Source: Pseudoalteromonas aliena SW19
GTDB taxonomy: Bacteria > Pseudomonadota > Gammaproteobacteria > Enterobacterales > Alteromonadaceae
DNA length: 64,000 nt
Direction: 5' to 3'
Assembly: GCF_014905615.1 (NCBI RefSeq)
Contig: NZ_AQGU01000028.1
Location: 1-64,000 of the forward strand
The position numbers and the translations under genes are program-made. Numbering within the stretch: the first letter of the stretch is position 1; each line of letters starts with the position of its first letter. Of this stretch, positions 51,912 to 61,132 are shown piece after piece. The notes under the pieces are model-generated. The model searched no databases. It had not been told where the DNA came from and saw only the letters and a program-made list of their open reading frames with translations.

Positions 51912-52121
51912 TTAGATGCTAACGATGTTTTCAGCTTGTGGACCTTTTTGACCTTGAGTAACAGTAAACTGTACACGTTGGCCTTCAGCAAGAGTTTTGA
52001 AACCGTCGCCAGAGATTGCGCTGAAATGTGCGAAAACATCAGGACCAGACTCTTGCTCGATGAAACCAAAACCTTTTGCTTCGTTGAAAAATTTAACTGT
52101 ACCAGTTGTAGTATTAGACAT
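51912..52121 (-). CDS. CspA-family cold-shock protein, copy 3
   Basis: A 69-aa cold-shock domain that differs from copies 1 and 2 at [15 protein letters not shown] (V/F for S/W) and in [10 protein letters not shown]. It is the most upstream of the three. Its leader is clearly related to the others but more diverged (AAGAATTAATAAAAGTGCG for the same segment), so it is the oldest branch. The distance to copy 2 is 396 bp. Confidence 0.95.
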   Translation of the reverse strand: MSNTTTGTVKFFNEAKGFGFIEQESGPDVFAHFSAISGDGFKTLAEGQRVQFTVTQGQKGPQAENIVSI

Positions 52122-52756
52122 AATAGTATCCTAAGAATTAATAAAAGTGCGCCTTAAATTAGGCAATTTAACAGGAAGAAAACATACATTTAACTGAGGA
52201 TAACGCGAAGGATTATTACTAATATCAACGTGGTACTTACAAATAAATAGGGTTTTCTGTCAACCCGATGCGAGGCAGGATAACAGTAAGGTTAGACATA
52301 AAACAAGCTTTATCTGACATTTCATTTTATTTAACCCGTGGCTAAGGGGATTGATTTTTGATTTTAAAGTATTTTTATATACGAGTAAGCTAATATAAAA
52401 TCCTTAATTATTAAATAGTTGACTGTTTAAAGCTTAAGGCTTTATATTGATTTTTGATAGTTAGTTACTGATTATTAAATTTATTCAAGGCGGCTTACTT
52501 TTAGAATAATACAGGGCTTTTGCGATGTATTAACTCTTATTAGGAGGTGGCAGAGAGGCCTCACGCTACTTAATCAGAGTTCAGATTACTTAAATGCAAC
52601 TTCAATCATGGCTAATGCTGCATTTAAGGATAGGTCGATCACATTAGGTTATTCAGTAAAGAGGTTATTTTGTATTTTTTTTGTAAATAAATTGTACTAA
52701 TTTAGATTTGTGTTCTACTTTGATTCGTACCTACTTTGGTTTAATTAAGGATAAGA
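52122..52756. other. 635-bp region with csp leader and degraded repeat
   Basis: 52122-~52260 is the leader and promoter of copy 3. The rest is AT-rich with no credible gene. TTAATCAGAGTTCAGATTAC (52570-52589) resembles the terminal repeat of the MITE at 16865-17061 with three changes, so part of this gap may be a decayed element. The promoter of the small secreted protein at 52757 should lie just before 52757. Confidence 0.5.
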
Positions 52757-53119
52757 ATGAAAACTACATTAATTTCTATGGGTATTGTTTTAGCTTCTAT
52801 ATTTTCTGCGCAAGCGAGTGCAGATCAAATGGAGTGTTATGTAGATACTCAAGCATATGATCAATTTACTCCAAATCATTGTTCTGCGTTAATTTATGGT
52901 AAAAATAAAGCAACAGCAGTATTTAGAGTTATAGGTAATGGTTCTGCCATTGATAGTGTTGTTTGGTCAAATGCAGCATCGTCTTGTGGTGTATCGGGTA
53001 CATCATGCTCATTTTCGATAAGATCGTTCAGAGGCTATAAAGCAGAGGCGACGGTACTATATACAGATGGTACTTGGAGTAAAGTTTCTGCAACCGCTTC
53101 GTTTGAAGATGGTCGTTAA
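52757..53119 (+). CDS. Small secreted protein with disulfide-type cysteines
   Basis: A 120-aa protein with signal peptide MKTTLISMGIVLASIFSA cut near ASA-DQ. The mature part (about 98 aa) has four cysteines (MECYV, NHCSAL, SSCGVSG, SCSFSI) and looks like a small beta-sandwich. AAGGATAAGA is the ribosome binding site. No family is recognised. A strong terminator follows, so it is monocistronic. Confidence 0.75.
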   Translation: MKTTLISMGIVLASIFSAQASADQMECYVDTQAYDQFTPNHCSALIYGKNKATAVFRVIGNGSAIDSVVWSNAASSCGVSGTSCSFSIRSFRGYKAEATVLYTDGTWSKVSATASFEDGR

Positions 53120-53150
53120 TTAAAAAAATAAAATTTAATTGAATTGATAA

Positions 53151-53178
53151 GCGCAGCGTGTAAACGTTGCGCTTTTTT
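53151..53178 (+). terminator. Terminator after the small secreted protein
   Basis: GCGCAGCGT-GTAA-ACGTTGCGC, a 9-bp hairpin with one mismatch, then TTTTTT. Confidence 0.85.
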
Positions 53179-53325
53179 GTGCCTGACTTATTTTTGTAAA
53201 ATTTTAGTCATTGTTTCTTCATCAAAATTACCTTTATTAGTCATATCTGTTTCCTATAGTGCGGCGGTTGATCTTTTTTGTGGTCACACATATTAAAAAT
53301 AACCACTAAACAATGGGAATTACGG

Positions 53326-54915
53326 ATGAAAATTAAAAAAGTCGCTACGGCAATCGCGCTAACATTTGCGTTTAGCGCAGTTAGTCATGCCGATGTACTA
53401 CCGCAAAGCCAAAAAGACAGCAGCTGGTATAGCGCTGCGCAAACAAAACTAACAACAAAAACAACACAAGCGCAGGCTACAAAAGCGACTAAAGCTAAAA
53501 ACGTTATTTTATTTGTTGGCGACGGTATGGGTATATCAACGCTTACTGCGGCGCGCATTTTACAAGGCCAGCGTAATAACCAATTTGGTGAAGAAGGCTA
53601 TTTAAGCTTTGAGAGCTTCCCGTACTCAGCACAAGTTAAAACATATAATGTTGATGCACAAACGCCTGATTCTGCCGGCACAATGACAGCAATGATCTCA
53701 GGTGTTAAAACTGATGTTGGCGTAATTGGTGTAGATGAAGATATTGAACGCGGTGTGTGTTCAACAGTGGCAGGTAATGAGCTTCTTACAGCGACTGAAC
53801 TGGCTGAAATTAAAGGTCTTGCAACAGGGGTCATTTCTACAGCACGAATTACTCATGCAACGCCCGCTGCAACGTATGCTAAATCGGCAGACCGCAATTG
53901 GGAAGATGTTTCAGATATGCCAGAAGATGCAGTAACGACTGGTTGTGAAGACATCGCATCGCAACTGGTTAATTTTGAAAAGAATTTAGAAGCACGTTTT
54001 GTTGGAACGGATGTAGATGGTCTTGATTTTGTAATGGGTGGCGGTCGTCGTCATTTTTTACCAAAAGATGCAGCGGCTAACTCAACGGATGCCGCAAGTA
54101 CAATTGAGGGCGATCGTACTGACGAACGCAACTTAGTGACTGAGTGGCAAACACAATACCCTGACGCAACTTATGTAATGGATCAAACAGGCTTTGATGC
54201 CATTGCCGATGATGCTACCAAAGTATTTGGTTTATTTAACGAATCCCACATGCAGTATGAAGCAGACCGCGCAAACGATGTAGCGGGTGAACCTTCACTT
54301 ACCGACATGACTACAAAAGCGATTGAAGTACTTGGTAAAAACGAAAAAGGTTTTTTCTTAACGGTTGAGTCGGGTCGTATTGACCACGCACACCACGCAG
54401 GAAATGCTTATAACGCATTAAACGATACCATTGAGTTTGCTAAAGCCGTGCAAGCTGCGGTAGATAACACCAATCCAGAAGAAACCCTTATTTTAGTGAC
54501 CGCCGATCACAGCCATGTATTTACGATTGCTGGTTACCCTAAGCGTGGTAATCCAATTTTAGGTCAAGTTGTTGCGGTTGGAAAAACAACACCGAGCTTA
54601 GCAAAAGATGACATGCCATATACAACGGTTGGTTATGCAAATGGCTTAGGTTTTAGAAATTTAGGCGATGAAACAAATGCTGATGCAAGCTACGCAAGTG
54701 CCGCTGTTGCAGGGCGTGTTGAGTTAAATGGTGTTGATACAACCACACCTGGTTTTCATCAAGAAACAACCGTGCCACTTAGTTCTGAAACACACGCAGG
54801 TGAAGATATTTCTTTACATGCTAAAGGCCCAGGTGCCCAACTTGCTCAAGGTGTAATTGAGCAAAACGTAGTGTTTCATTTAATTAATCAAGCTCTTGAA
54901 CTAACTCAGCAATAA
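53326..54915 (+). CDS. Alkaline phosphatase, PhoA family, periplasmic
   Basis: A 529-aa secreted enzyme that hydrolyses phosphomonoesters. The start at 53326 gives signal peptide MKIKKVATAIALTFAFSAV. Metal and catalytic motifs: FVGDGMGIST, nucleophile Ser in TPDSAGTMTAM, ESGRIDHAHHAGN and TADHSHVF. Its order and length are those of PhoA-type phosphatases (about 470-530 aa). A second, related phosphatase gene follows with its start 12 bp after this stop. Phosphate-starvation control is usual for the family, but I saw no clear Pho box. Confidence 0.93.
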   Translation: MKIKKVATAIALTFAFSAVSHADVLPQSQKDSSWYSAAQTKLTTKTTQAQATKATKAKNVILFVGDGMGISTLTAARILQGQRNNQFGEEGYLSFESFPYSAQVKTYNVDAQTPDSAGTMTAMISGVKTDVGVIGVDEDIERGVCSTVAGNELLTATELAEIKGLATGVISTARITHATPAATYAKSADRNWEDVSDMPEDAVTTGCEDIASQLVNFEKNLEARFVGTDVDGLDFVMGGGRRHFLPKDAAANSTDAASTIEGDRTDERNLVTEWQTQYPDATYVMDQTGFDAIADDATKVFGLFNESHMQYEADRANDVAGEPSLTDMTTKAIEVLGKNEKGFFLTVESGRIDHAHHAGNAYNALNDTIEFAKAVQAAVDNTNPEETLILVTADHSHVFTIAGYPKRGNPILGQVVAVGKTTPSLAKDDMPYTTVGYANGLGFRNLGDETNADASYASAAVAGRVELNGVDTTTPGFHQETTVPLSSETHAGEDISLHAKGPGAQLAQGVIEQNVVFHLINQALELTQQ

Positions 54916-54926
54916 TGGCGGGTAAC

Positions 54927-56717
54927 ATGAACAAATTAACAGTACTTTCTTTAGCAGTAATGGTTGCCCTTGCGGGTTGCTCAAGTGATAACGATAAAAA
55001 CGAAAATAACATTATCGCAGTCGACAATAAAATTGCCGTGGGCTCTGAACAATGTGTTAACGGTGGTGTAGAAACACAATCAGGTGTAGATACAGACAAA
55101 AACGGTAAGCTAGATAGCGGCGAAGTAACAGCAACTAATTTAGTGTGTAATGCACCAGCCACTTCGCTAACTAGCGAGCAGTTAAAATCATTGACGAGTA
55201 ATGTGTGGTTTAGCGATGCACAAACAAAACTTGAAACAACGCAGGCAGCAAACGCTAAAATTGTGACTGAATCAGGCAAAGCTAAAAATGTTATTTTATT
55301 TGTTGGCGATGGTATGGGTATTTCTACTGTAACCGCAGCACGTATTTTAGCAGGGCAGCTACAGGGCGAAATGGGTGAAGAGCATCAACTTAGCTTCGAA
55401 ACGATGCCTTTTTCTGGTTTTGTAAAAACATATAACGTAGATGCGCAAACGCCCGACTCGGCAGGTACTATGACCGCAATGGCATCGGGTGTTAAAACCG
55501 ACGCAGGCGTTATTGGTATTGATGAAGCGGTTGAACGTGGTAATTGTGCATCAGGCAAAGGGCACGAACTTGTTACCTCATTAGAGCTTGCTGAAATTGC
55601 AGGCAAAGCAACAGGGATTATTTCTACAGCGCGTATTACTCACGCAACACCAGCTGCAACGTATGCTAAATCAGCAGAGCGTAACTGGGAAGATATTTCA
55701 GATATGCCAGCAAGTGCTGCAACGTGTGAAGATATTGCATCGCAATTAGTTAATTTTGAAGCCAACCTAGAAGCGCGCTTTAGTGGTGTTGATGTGGACG
55801 GTATTGATGTTGTTATGGGTGGTGGCCGTCGTCACTTTTTACCAAAAGATGCCGCGTTTAATTCAGCAGATGCAGTAAGTACTGTTGAAGGGGATCGTAC
55901 AGATAATCGCGATTTAACCGCAGAGTGGAAAACGCAATACCCAAATGGCACCTACGTAATGGATCAAACGGGCTTTGATGCAATTAGCGATGATGCAACT
56001 AAAGTGTTTGGCTTATTTAACGAATCCCACATGCAATACGAAGCTGACCGTGCAAATGACGTTGCTGGCGAGCCGTCTTTATCACAAATGACCAAAAAAG
56101 CGATTAATGTGCTTGATAACAACGAGCAAGGCTTTTTCTTAACGGTTGAATCGGGCCGTATTGACCACGCACACCATGCGGGTAATGCTTATAACGCACT
56201 TAACGACACAATTGAGCTTGCCAAAGCCGTTAAAGTGGCGATGGAAAACACCAACCCAGAAGAAACATTAATAGTTGTAACCGCCGATCACAGCCATGTA
56301 TTTACCATTGCCGGTTACCCTAAACGCGGTAATCCAATTTTAGGTAAAGTGGTTGGTGTAGGAAAAACAGAGCCAAGCCTTGCAGCGGATGATATGCCTT
56401 ACACAACCGTAGGCTACACAAATGGTTTGGGTTACAGAGATTTAGGTAATGAAACCGATGCCGATGCTTCTTACTTAGCAGCAGCGGTAACAGGCCGCGT
56501 TGACCTAACTAATGTTGATACAACAACACCAGGTTTTCACCAAGAGTCGCTAGTACCACTTAGCTCAGAAACCCATGCGGGTGAAGATGTGGGTGTTTAC
56601 GCTATGGGGCCAGGTGCTCATCTAGTAACAGGGACAAACGAGCAAAGCTTTTTATTCCATGTAATGGACTTTGCAGCTGATTTTGTAAAAGCTGCCGATG
56701 CAAAAGTAGCGCAATAA
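54927..56717 (+). CDS. Alkaline phosphatase, PhoA family, lipoprotein form
   Basis: A 596-aa paralogue of the phosphatase before it. The start at 54927 gives a lipoprotein signal, MNKLTVLSLAVMVALAGCSS, so the enzyme is anchored in a membrane. An inserted module of about 60 residues with a Ca-binding-like VDTDKNGKLDSGEV and two flanking cysteines comes before the catalytic domain. Motifs FVGDGMGIST, TPDSAGTMTAM, ESGRIDHAHHAGN and TADHSHVF are intact. Long stretches match the first copy, showing tandem duplication followed by a change in the N-terminus. Confidence 0.92.
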   Translation: MNKLTVLSLAVMVALAGCSSDNDKNENNIIAVDNKIAVGSEQCVNGGVETQSGVDTDKNGKLDSGEVTATNLVCNAPATSLTSEQLKSLTSNVWFSDAQTKLETTQAANAKIVTESGKAKNVILFVGDGMGISTVTAARILAGQLQGEMGEEHQLSFETMPFSGFVKTYNVDAQTPDSAGTMTAMASGVKTDAGVIGIDEAVERGNCASGKGHELVTSLELAEIAGKATGIISTARITHATPAATYAKSAERNWEDISDMPASAATCEDIASQLVNFEANLEARFSGVDVDGIDVVMGGGRRHFLPKDAAFNSADAVSTVEGDRTDNRDLTAEWKTQYPNGTYVMDQTGFDAISDDATKVFGLFNESHMQYEADRANDVAGEPSLSQMTKKAINVLDNNEQGFFLTVESGRIDHAHHAGNAYNALNDTIELAKAVKVAMENTNPEETLIVVTADHSHVFTIAGYPKRGNPILGKVVGVGKTEPSLAADDMPYTTVGYTNGLGYRDLGNETDADASYLAAAVTGRVDLTNVDTTTPGFHQESLVPLSSETHAGEDVGVYAMGPGAHLVTGTNEQSFLFHVMDFAADFVKAADAKVAQ

Positions 56718-56758
56718 ATACCGGCTAGTTATAAATTTAGTTAAATATATCTAAATAA

Positions 56759-56787
56759 AGAAACCCGTACATTGTGCGGGTTTTTTG
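56759..56787 (+). terminator. Terminator of the phosphatase operon
   Basis: AAACCCGTACA-TTG-TGCGGGTTTTTTG, a hairpin with a T-run about 42 bases after the second phosphatase stop. Confidence 0.88.
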
Positions 56788-56856
56788 TCATTAAACTGAC
56801 ATTTTTAGTGGTTATGTTATTGCCATAAACTTGAAATATAAATAAGAGATAGCTCA

Positions 56857-57600
56857 ATGAAAAAAGCGTTATTACTAATTGCCACGCTTGTAAGTACAAG
56901 TAGCTTAGCCTCGCAGTGCGATATCAACCCAAATATATTAAAAGCAAATTACAATGTAACCAATACAGTCACCCATTCGGGAAAAAGTACCGCAACAGCT
57001 AATAACAAGCCCGTCAGCCAGTCGCTCAACCTTTGGCGAAACCAGCAACAAGTTGCCCATGAAAATGATGTAATGACCGAGCTTTGGCAGCACTTAGCCA
57101 ATAATCAAATACGACCAATTCGTTACTTTAATGCTCAGCAACGCGGCATTGAATATCAACCATCTGAGGTACGCGGCGTACAAAACTGGAGTGCTAAAAC
57201 TCAGCTGGTGGATAACCACCTAATCGAAAAAATGACCCTAGTAAGCACACAAGGCACAGGCTGTGATGAAGTAAAAAACTATACCTTGAGCGAAAATGGC
57301 AACGATTTTACCCTCGCCTTTTTTACGCATTCAAAATTAGTAAAAACATTTAGTACGAGTAATAAAAAAAGCCAAACAACGACCTTACTTAGTCTTATTA
57401 ATGTAAGCACTGATGAGCTATTAATTAGTGCTCAATTTGCACAGTGGGATCGCTTTCAAACCACCGACTACGCCGACATTGGCGATAACGAAGGCGACCC
57501 ATTTTTAGCTAAAATGATAAACCTAGGTTTTATTGAGCACAGCGCAACTGGCTTTTATAACCAGCAGGGTGAGGCTATTCAAGGCGGGCATCACCACTAG
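56857..57600 (+). CDS. Secreted protein of unknown function
   Basis: A 247-aa protein with signal peptide MKKALLLIATLVSTSSLAS. Two cysteines (QCDIN and GTGCDEV) are widely spaced. The sequence is mixed alpha/beta with no known motif and ends GGHHH, a short natural His tail. RBS AGAGAT is weak. It lies 139 bp after the phosphatases with a terminator between, so a shared role is not supported. Confidence 0.7.
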   Translation: MKKALLLIATLVSTSSLASQCDINPNILKANYNVTNTVTHSGKSTATANNKPVSQSLNLWRNQQQVAHENDVMTELWQHLANNQIRPIRYFNAQQRGIEYQPSEVRGVQNWSAKTQLVDNHLIEKMTLVSTQGTGCDEVKNYTLSENGNDFTLAFFTHSKLVKTFSTSNKKSQTTTLLSLINVSTDELLISAQFAQWDRFQTTDYADIGDNEGDPFLAKMINLGFIEHSATGFYNQQGEAIQGGHHH

Positions 57601-57611
57601 GTCTTTAAATG

Positions 57612-57655
57612 TTGTAGTTCATAGCTAAAAAATGACAAGCGGCTATGAGCTACAA
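57612..57655. repeat. Inverted repeat with 14-bp arms
   Basis: TTGTAGTTCATAGC (57612-57625) and GCTATGAGCTACAA (57642-57655) pair with one mismatch around a 16-base loop. There is no T-run. It may be a terminator, a REP-like element or a small foldback. The rest of 57601-57872 shows nothing else. Confidence 0.45.
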
Positions 57656-57872
57656 GCTAGTATTCAAAAGTAGATTAATTTAAGCCATTCCCACCCAAGT
57701 AATACAACAAACACTTTCCCATTTTTAGAAAATACACACCATCAGCCGTATAATATTTATAGTTGGTAATAATTTAAACTATTTGATATTAATAGAAGTT
57801 CACACAATAGGGACATTTTGTAAGAGTAAGAAAATGCTCTCTGATGAAGCAGATATATTCTAAGGATTATCA

Positions 57873-58541
57873 ATGGAAGATTTTAGTAAATTAAAAAGCA
57901 TAGTAGACCTGTACTTTAGTAAAAAATACAAACTTTATAAGCCTAAAGATGCGGATGGAGAAGAGATTAATAAATGGTTTGAATTTGAAAGCAGAGCTAA
58001 ATTTTTAGATTCATATTTAGAGTATTACCAACAATTGCCTGACTTAGAGTCGGTAATTATAGATGCTTGCACCGCAAAGTTTAAGGTATTATATGAAGGC
58101 CAAGAGTACACATTAAAACATACACATCAAGAAGAGTTTATAGATCGTGATGGCAAAAGTAGAGGTGTTGGAAATACAGTTTTGTTTCTTATGAGATCTG
58201 AACTTATCCATAAAGGTGGTGAATTAAGAAAAGCTCAATCATTTGAAGACGTTTATGAAATAGTTAAGAATATTAAAGTAAATGGTTTTGGTGAGCTTTC
58301 TAATTATGATACAGCCATACGTATCTCTAGTTATCTTGGCTTTAAACCGAAAGATATATATTTACATGCAGGCACTAAGGTTGGGGCAGAGTATTTAGAA
58401 AATAAAGGGTTGCTACCCAAAGACTCTCGACTTGAGGCAAAGATACCAATAGATGTTTTTCCACAGCCATTTCAAGCGCTAGACGCTTTTCAAATTGAAA
58501 ATTTTCTTTGCTCCTTTAAAGATAATTTAAAGGAGCTATAA
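57873..58541 (+). CDS. Cytoplasmic protein of unknown function
   Basis: A 222-aa protein without signal or membrane segments; charged and probably alpha/beta. Notable stretch: FGELSNYDTAIRISSYLGF followed by KPKDIYLHAGT, which suggests a helix-hairpin-type or nucleic-acid-related fold; this is only an impression. RBS AAGGA lies 9 bases before the ATG. It may pair with the small gene at 58709. I do not recognise the family. Confidence 0.7.
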   Translation: MEDFSKLKSIVDLYFSKKYKLYKPKDADGEEINKWFEFESRAKFLDSYLEYYQQLPDLESVIIDACTAKFKVLYEGQEYTLKHTHQEEFIDRDGKSRGVGNTVLFLMRSELIHKGGELRKAQSFEDVYEIVKNIKVNGFGELSNYDTAIRISSYLGFKPKDIYLHAGTKVGAEYLENKGLLPKDSRLEAKIPIDVFPQPFQALDAFQIENFLCSFKDNLKEL

Positions 58542-58708
58542 GTTACTTGAACGGATGAAACAACTGGTTTTTAAATCGGCTGCTTCATATTGCTTAGTAA
58601 GTAACTCAGAGTATGAGGTTCTATTTGTCTATGCTTATAGTTCAATTTTTGTGACTATTACCTACTGATTTATATTGAGAAAGCTGAAGATTTTAGGGGC
58701 GTAAAATA

Positions 58709-59017
58709 ATGAAGAAACTAAATGTTCCGGTAGATTGGATTGAAAATTTAGATCCTGTTCAGCCTGGTCTGTATTTTGTTGCGTCTAGATATAAGACTGG
58801 ATTCGGCTCTTACGATTATCTAAATTGGGATGGTGAAAATTGGCTCAAAGCTGATTCAATAAAGGTTGTAGGTTGGGTGTCCCTTGGCGATTTTTTGGGG
58901 TTGATAGATGCTGGTTGGCCTGCGAGTGATGATTCAGATAAAGAATTTGAAAAGTCCAGCAATAAAAATAAAGAAAAATTTAAAGGCGACGAAGGTGGAT
59001 TCTTTGAGGTTGAGTAA
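58709..59017 (+). CDS. Small acidic protein of unknown function
   Basis: A 102-aa protein. The N-terminal 70 residues are Trp/Tyr-rich (YDYLNWDGENWLKA, VVGWVSLGDFLGL), and the rest is acidic and Lys-rich (SDDSDKEFEKSSNKNKEKF). No family is recognised. It follows the 222-aa gene by 167 bp on the same strand. It could be a small regulator or an immunity-like protein; there is no supporting motif. Confidence 0.55.
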   Translation: MKKLNVPVDWIENLDPVQPGLYFVASRYKTGFGSYDYLNWDGENWLKADSIKVVGWVSLGDFLGLIDAGWPASDDSDKEFEKSSNKNKEKFKGDEGGFFEVE

Positions 59018-59103
59018 TATAGGAAGTAAATTTTTTAGAAAGCATTGCCTCTCAATGAGGCAATATCATCGCCTGCTAATAGTGTAAACACTACCGCGCG
59101 ACA

Positions 59104-60993
59104 CTACTCAAGATGAGCATCATCAGGCTTTTTCGGCTTACCAGCCAGCTCTGTTAAGCCGTCTTCGCAATCGCCGCTATCGCAGGTATTTAAATCGCTT
59201 TGTGCTTGCTTATCTTGTTGCAGCACTTGCTTTAAATCTTCCATGCGTTGGCGCACGGCTACGCCGTAGCTGGCGTCGTCGCCCCACAGCTCGGCAAGTT
59301 GCACAACCGCAGCGCGGTCGTGGTCTCTAAACAGCTTACCGGCGCGCTCTGCATCTTGCTTAGTGTTACCTAGTAACTCGAGTGCTTCTACGGCAAGGTT
59401 AATAGCTGAGTCGACGGTTTCGCGATTAAACGCATCTACTTTTAAATTAAGTAACTGATACGCATGGCGGCGATCGATTGCGCGAGCAACTATTTTAAGT
59501 TGCGGGTAGTTTTTATGCGCGAGCTTAATTATCTCAATGGTTTTATCGGGGTTATCAATTGCGATTACCAGCATTTGCGCGGTGTGCGCGCCTGCGGCTT
59601 CAAGGAGTTCTTGGCGTGCGGCATCGCCATAAAATACGGTATTGCCAAAACGGCGTAGTAATTCTATTTGGCTAGGGCTGTGATCAAGTACGGTAATTTC
59701 GTAGCCTTGCGCGTGCAGTAAACGCCCCATAATTTGGCCAAAACGTCCGTAGCCCGCAATAATTACGTGCTTAGCGGTGCTAATTTGCTCTGGCTTATCA
59801 AACTCAGGCAGAGCACTGCTGCTGCGTTTTTGTATTTGCTCATAAACCATAAGTAGTAACGGCGCTATTAGCATTGATACCGCCACAACTAAGGTAACAA
59901 GGCTGGTTTGCTCGGGCGTTAAAATACTTAAGGTGGTGGTTACGCTTAACAGTACAAAGGCAAACTCCCCCCCTTGGGCAAGCGCTAAGGCAAATAATAA
60001 TTGCTGTTTACTGTTAATTTTAAAGGTAACGGCAAGGGCAAATAAAATGCAGGCTTTAACTACAATGAGTAAAACCACTAAGCCTATAACAGTACTAAAC
60101 TCGTTAAATAGCAGTTCAAAGTTAATTGATGCGCCAACAGTTATAAAAAACAACCCTAACAGTAAGCCTTTAAAGGGCTCTATATCGGCTTCTAATTCGT
60201 GTCTAAACTCACTCTCAGCAAGTACCACACCCGCTAAAAAAGTACCCAAAGCAGGCGATAAACCAATACTTTGCATAACCAGCGCAATAGCGACCACTAA
60301 AAACAGTGCGAAAATAGTAAATATTTCGCGCATATGTGTTTGGGCAATGTATCTAAATAACGGCGCCGATACATATTTACCGCCGGCAATAATAGCGGCA
60401 ATAACTGCAACCGATACACAAACTTGTTGCCATACCGGCCAGCTTGCAATAATCGAGTCACTAATATCTTTTGAGCTACTTTGTGGGGCAAATGCAAGCA
60501 GTGGCAGCAAGGCTAAAATAGGAATAATGGCGATGTCTTGAAACAGCAATACCGAAAACGCGTTTTGTCCGGCTTCTTGCTTTAGCCAGCCTTTTTCTTC
60601 AAGGCTTTGCAGTACAATAGCGGTAGAGGAGAGCGCGAGCATTAAACCAATGGCGAGTGCGGTTTGCCAATACATAGCAAAAAACCAATAACAAAATGCA
60701 AATATAGCCGCTGCTGATAATACAACCTGTAAGCCGCCAAGCCCTAAAATAGAGTGGCGTAGTGTCCATAAACGCGAAGGTTGTAGCTCAAGGCCCACTA
60801 AAAATAGCATCATTACTACGCCAAATTCAGCGAAGTGCATTACATCGGTTTGATCGCCCACAACACCGAGCGCATAAGGGCCAATGAGTATGCCGGCAAT
60901 TAAATAACCTAACACTGAGCCAAGTCCGACTCGTTTAGCAATAGGCACAGCTACAATGGCTGCTGCTAAGTAAATTAAAGCAATTTCTAACAC
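59104..60993 (-). CDS. Kef-type CPA2 K+/H+ antiporter with TrkA-N domain
   Basis: A 629-aa antiporter with twelve to thirteen membrane segments (1-385). Motifs include YLIAGILIGPYALG, FAEFGVVMMLFLVGLEL and ALSSTAIVLQSLEEKG of the CPA2 family. A cytoplasmic RCK/TrkA-N domain (about 405-525) has IIAGYGRFGQIMGRLL for nucleotide binding and YGDAARQELLEAAGA. It resembles E. coli KefB/KefC, which release K+ under electrophile stress when glutathione adducts bind. No ancillary KefF/G gene is next to it. The gene is monocistronic. Confidence 0.9.
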   Translation of the reverse strand: MLEIALIYLAAAIVAVPIAKRVGLGSVLGYLIAGILIGPYALGVVGDQTDVMHFAEFGVVMMLFLVGLELQPSRLWTLRHSILGLGGLQVVLSAAAIFAFCYWFFAMYWQTALAIGLMLALSSTAIVLQSLEEKGWLKQEAGQNAFSVLLFQDIAIIPILALLPLLAFAPQSSSKDISDSIIASWPVWQQVCVSVAVIAAIIAGGKYVSAPLFRYIAQTHMREIFTIFALFLVVAIALVMQSIGLSPALGTFLAGVVLAESEFRHELEADIEPFKGLLLGLFFITVGASINFELLFNEFSTVIGLVVLLIVVKACILFALAVTFKINSKQQLLFALALAQGGEFAFVLLSVTTTLSILTPEQTSLVTLVVAVSMLIAPLLLMVYEQIQKRSSSALPEFDKPEQISTAKHVIIAGYGRFGQIMGRLLHAQGYEITVLDHSPSQIELLRRFGNTVFYGDAARQELLEAAGAHTAQMLVIAIDNPDKTIEIIKLAHKNYPQLKIVARAIDRRHAYQLLNLKVDAFNRETVDSAINLAVEALELLGNTKQDAERAGKLFRDHDRAAVVQLAELWGDDASYGVAVRQRMEDLKQVLQQDKQAQSDLNTCDSGDCEDGLTELAGKPKKPDDAHLE

Positions 60994-61132
60994 GCGTTTA
61001 TCCTAAGTTAATTTATGCTCAAAGTGCTTGAGCATAAATAGAATGACTTAGGTTCTTGTAAAATACAATAATTTATAGAGTTGAAAGTAGCTATTTGAGA
61101 TTGATTTAATGCTTAAGCTTAAATGTTTAGTA

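Noticed and set aside
59043-59093. Terminator after the Kef antiporter
   Set aside because: Two small hairpins (TTGCCTC/GAGGCAA and TAGTGT/ACACTA) are present but neither has a T-run on the minus strand.
59933-60541. 202-aa ORF antisense to the Kef antiporter
   Set aside because: It is the mirror of the membrane-segment codons of the antiporter and has no credible domain.
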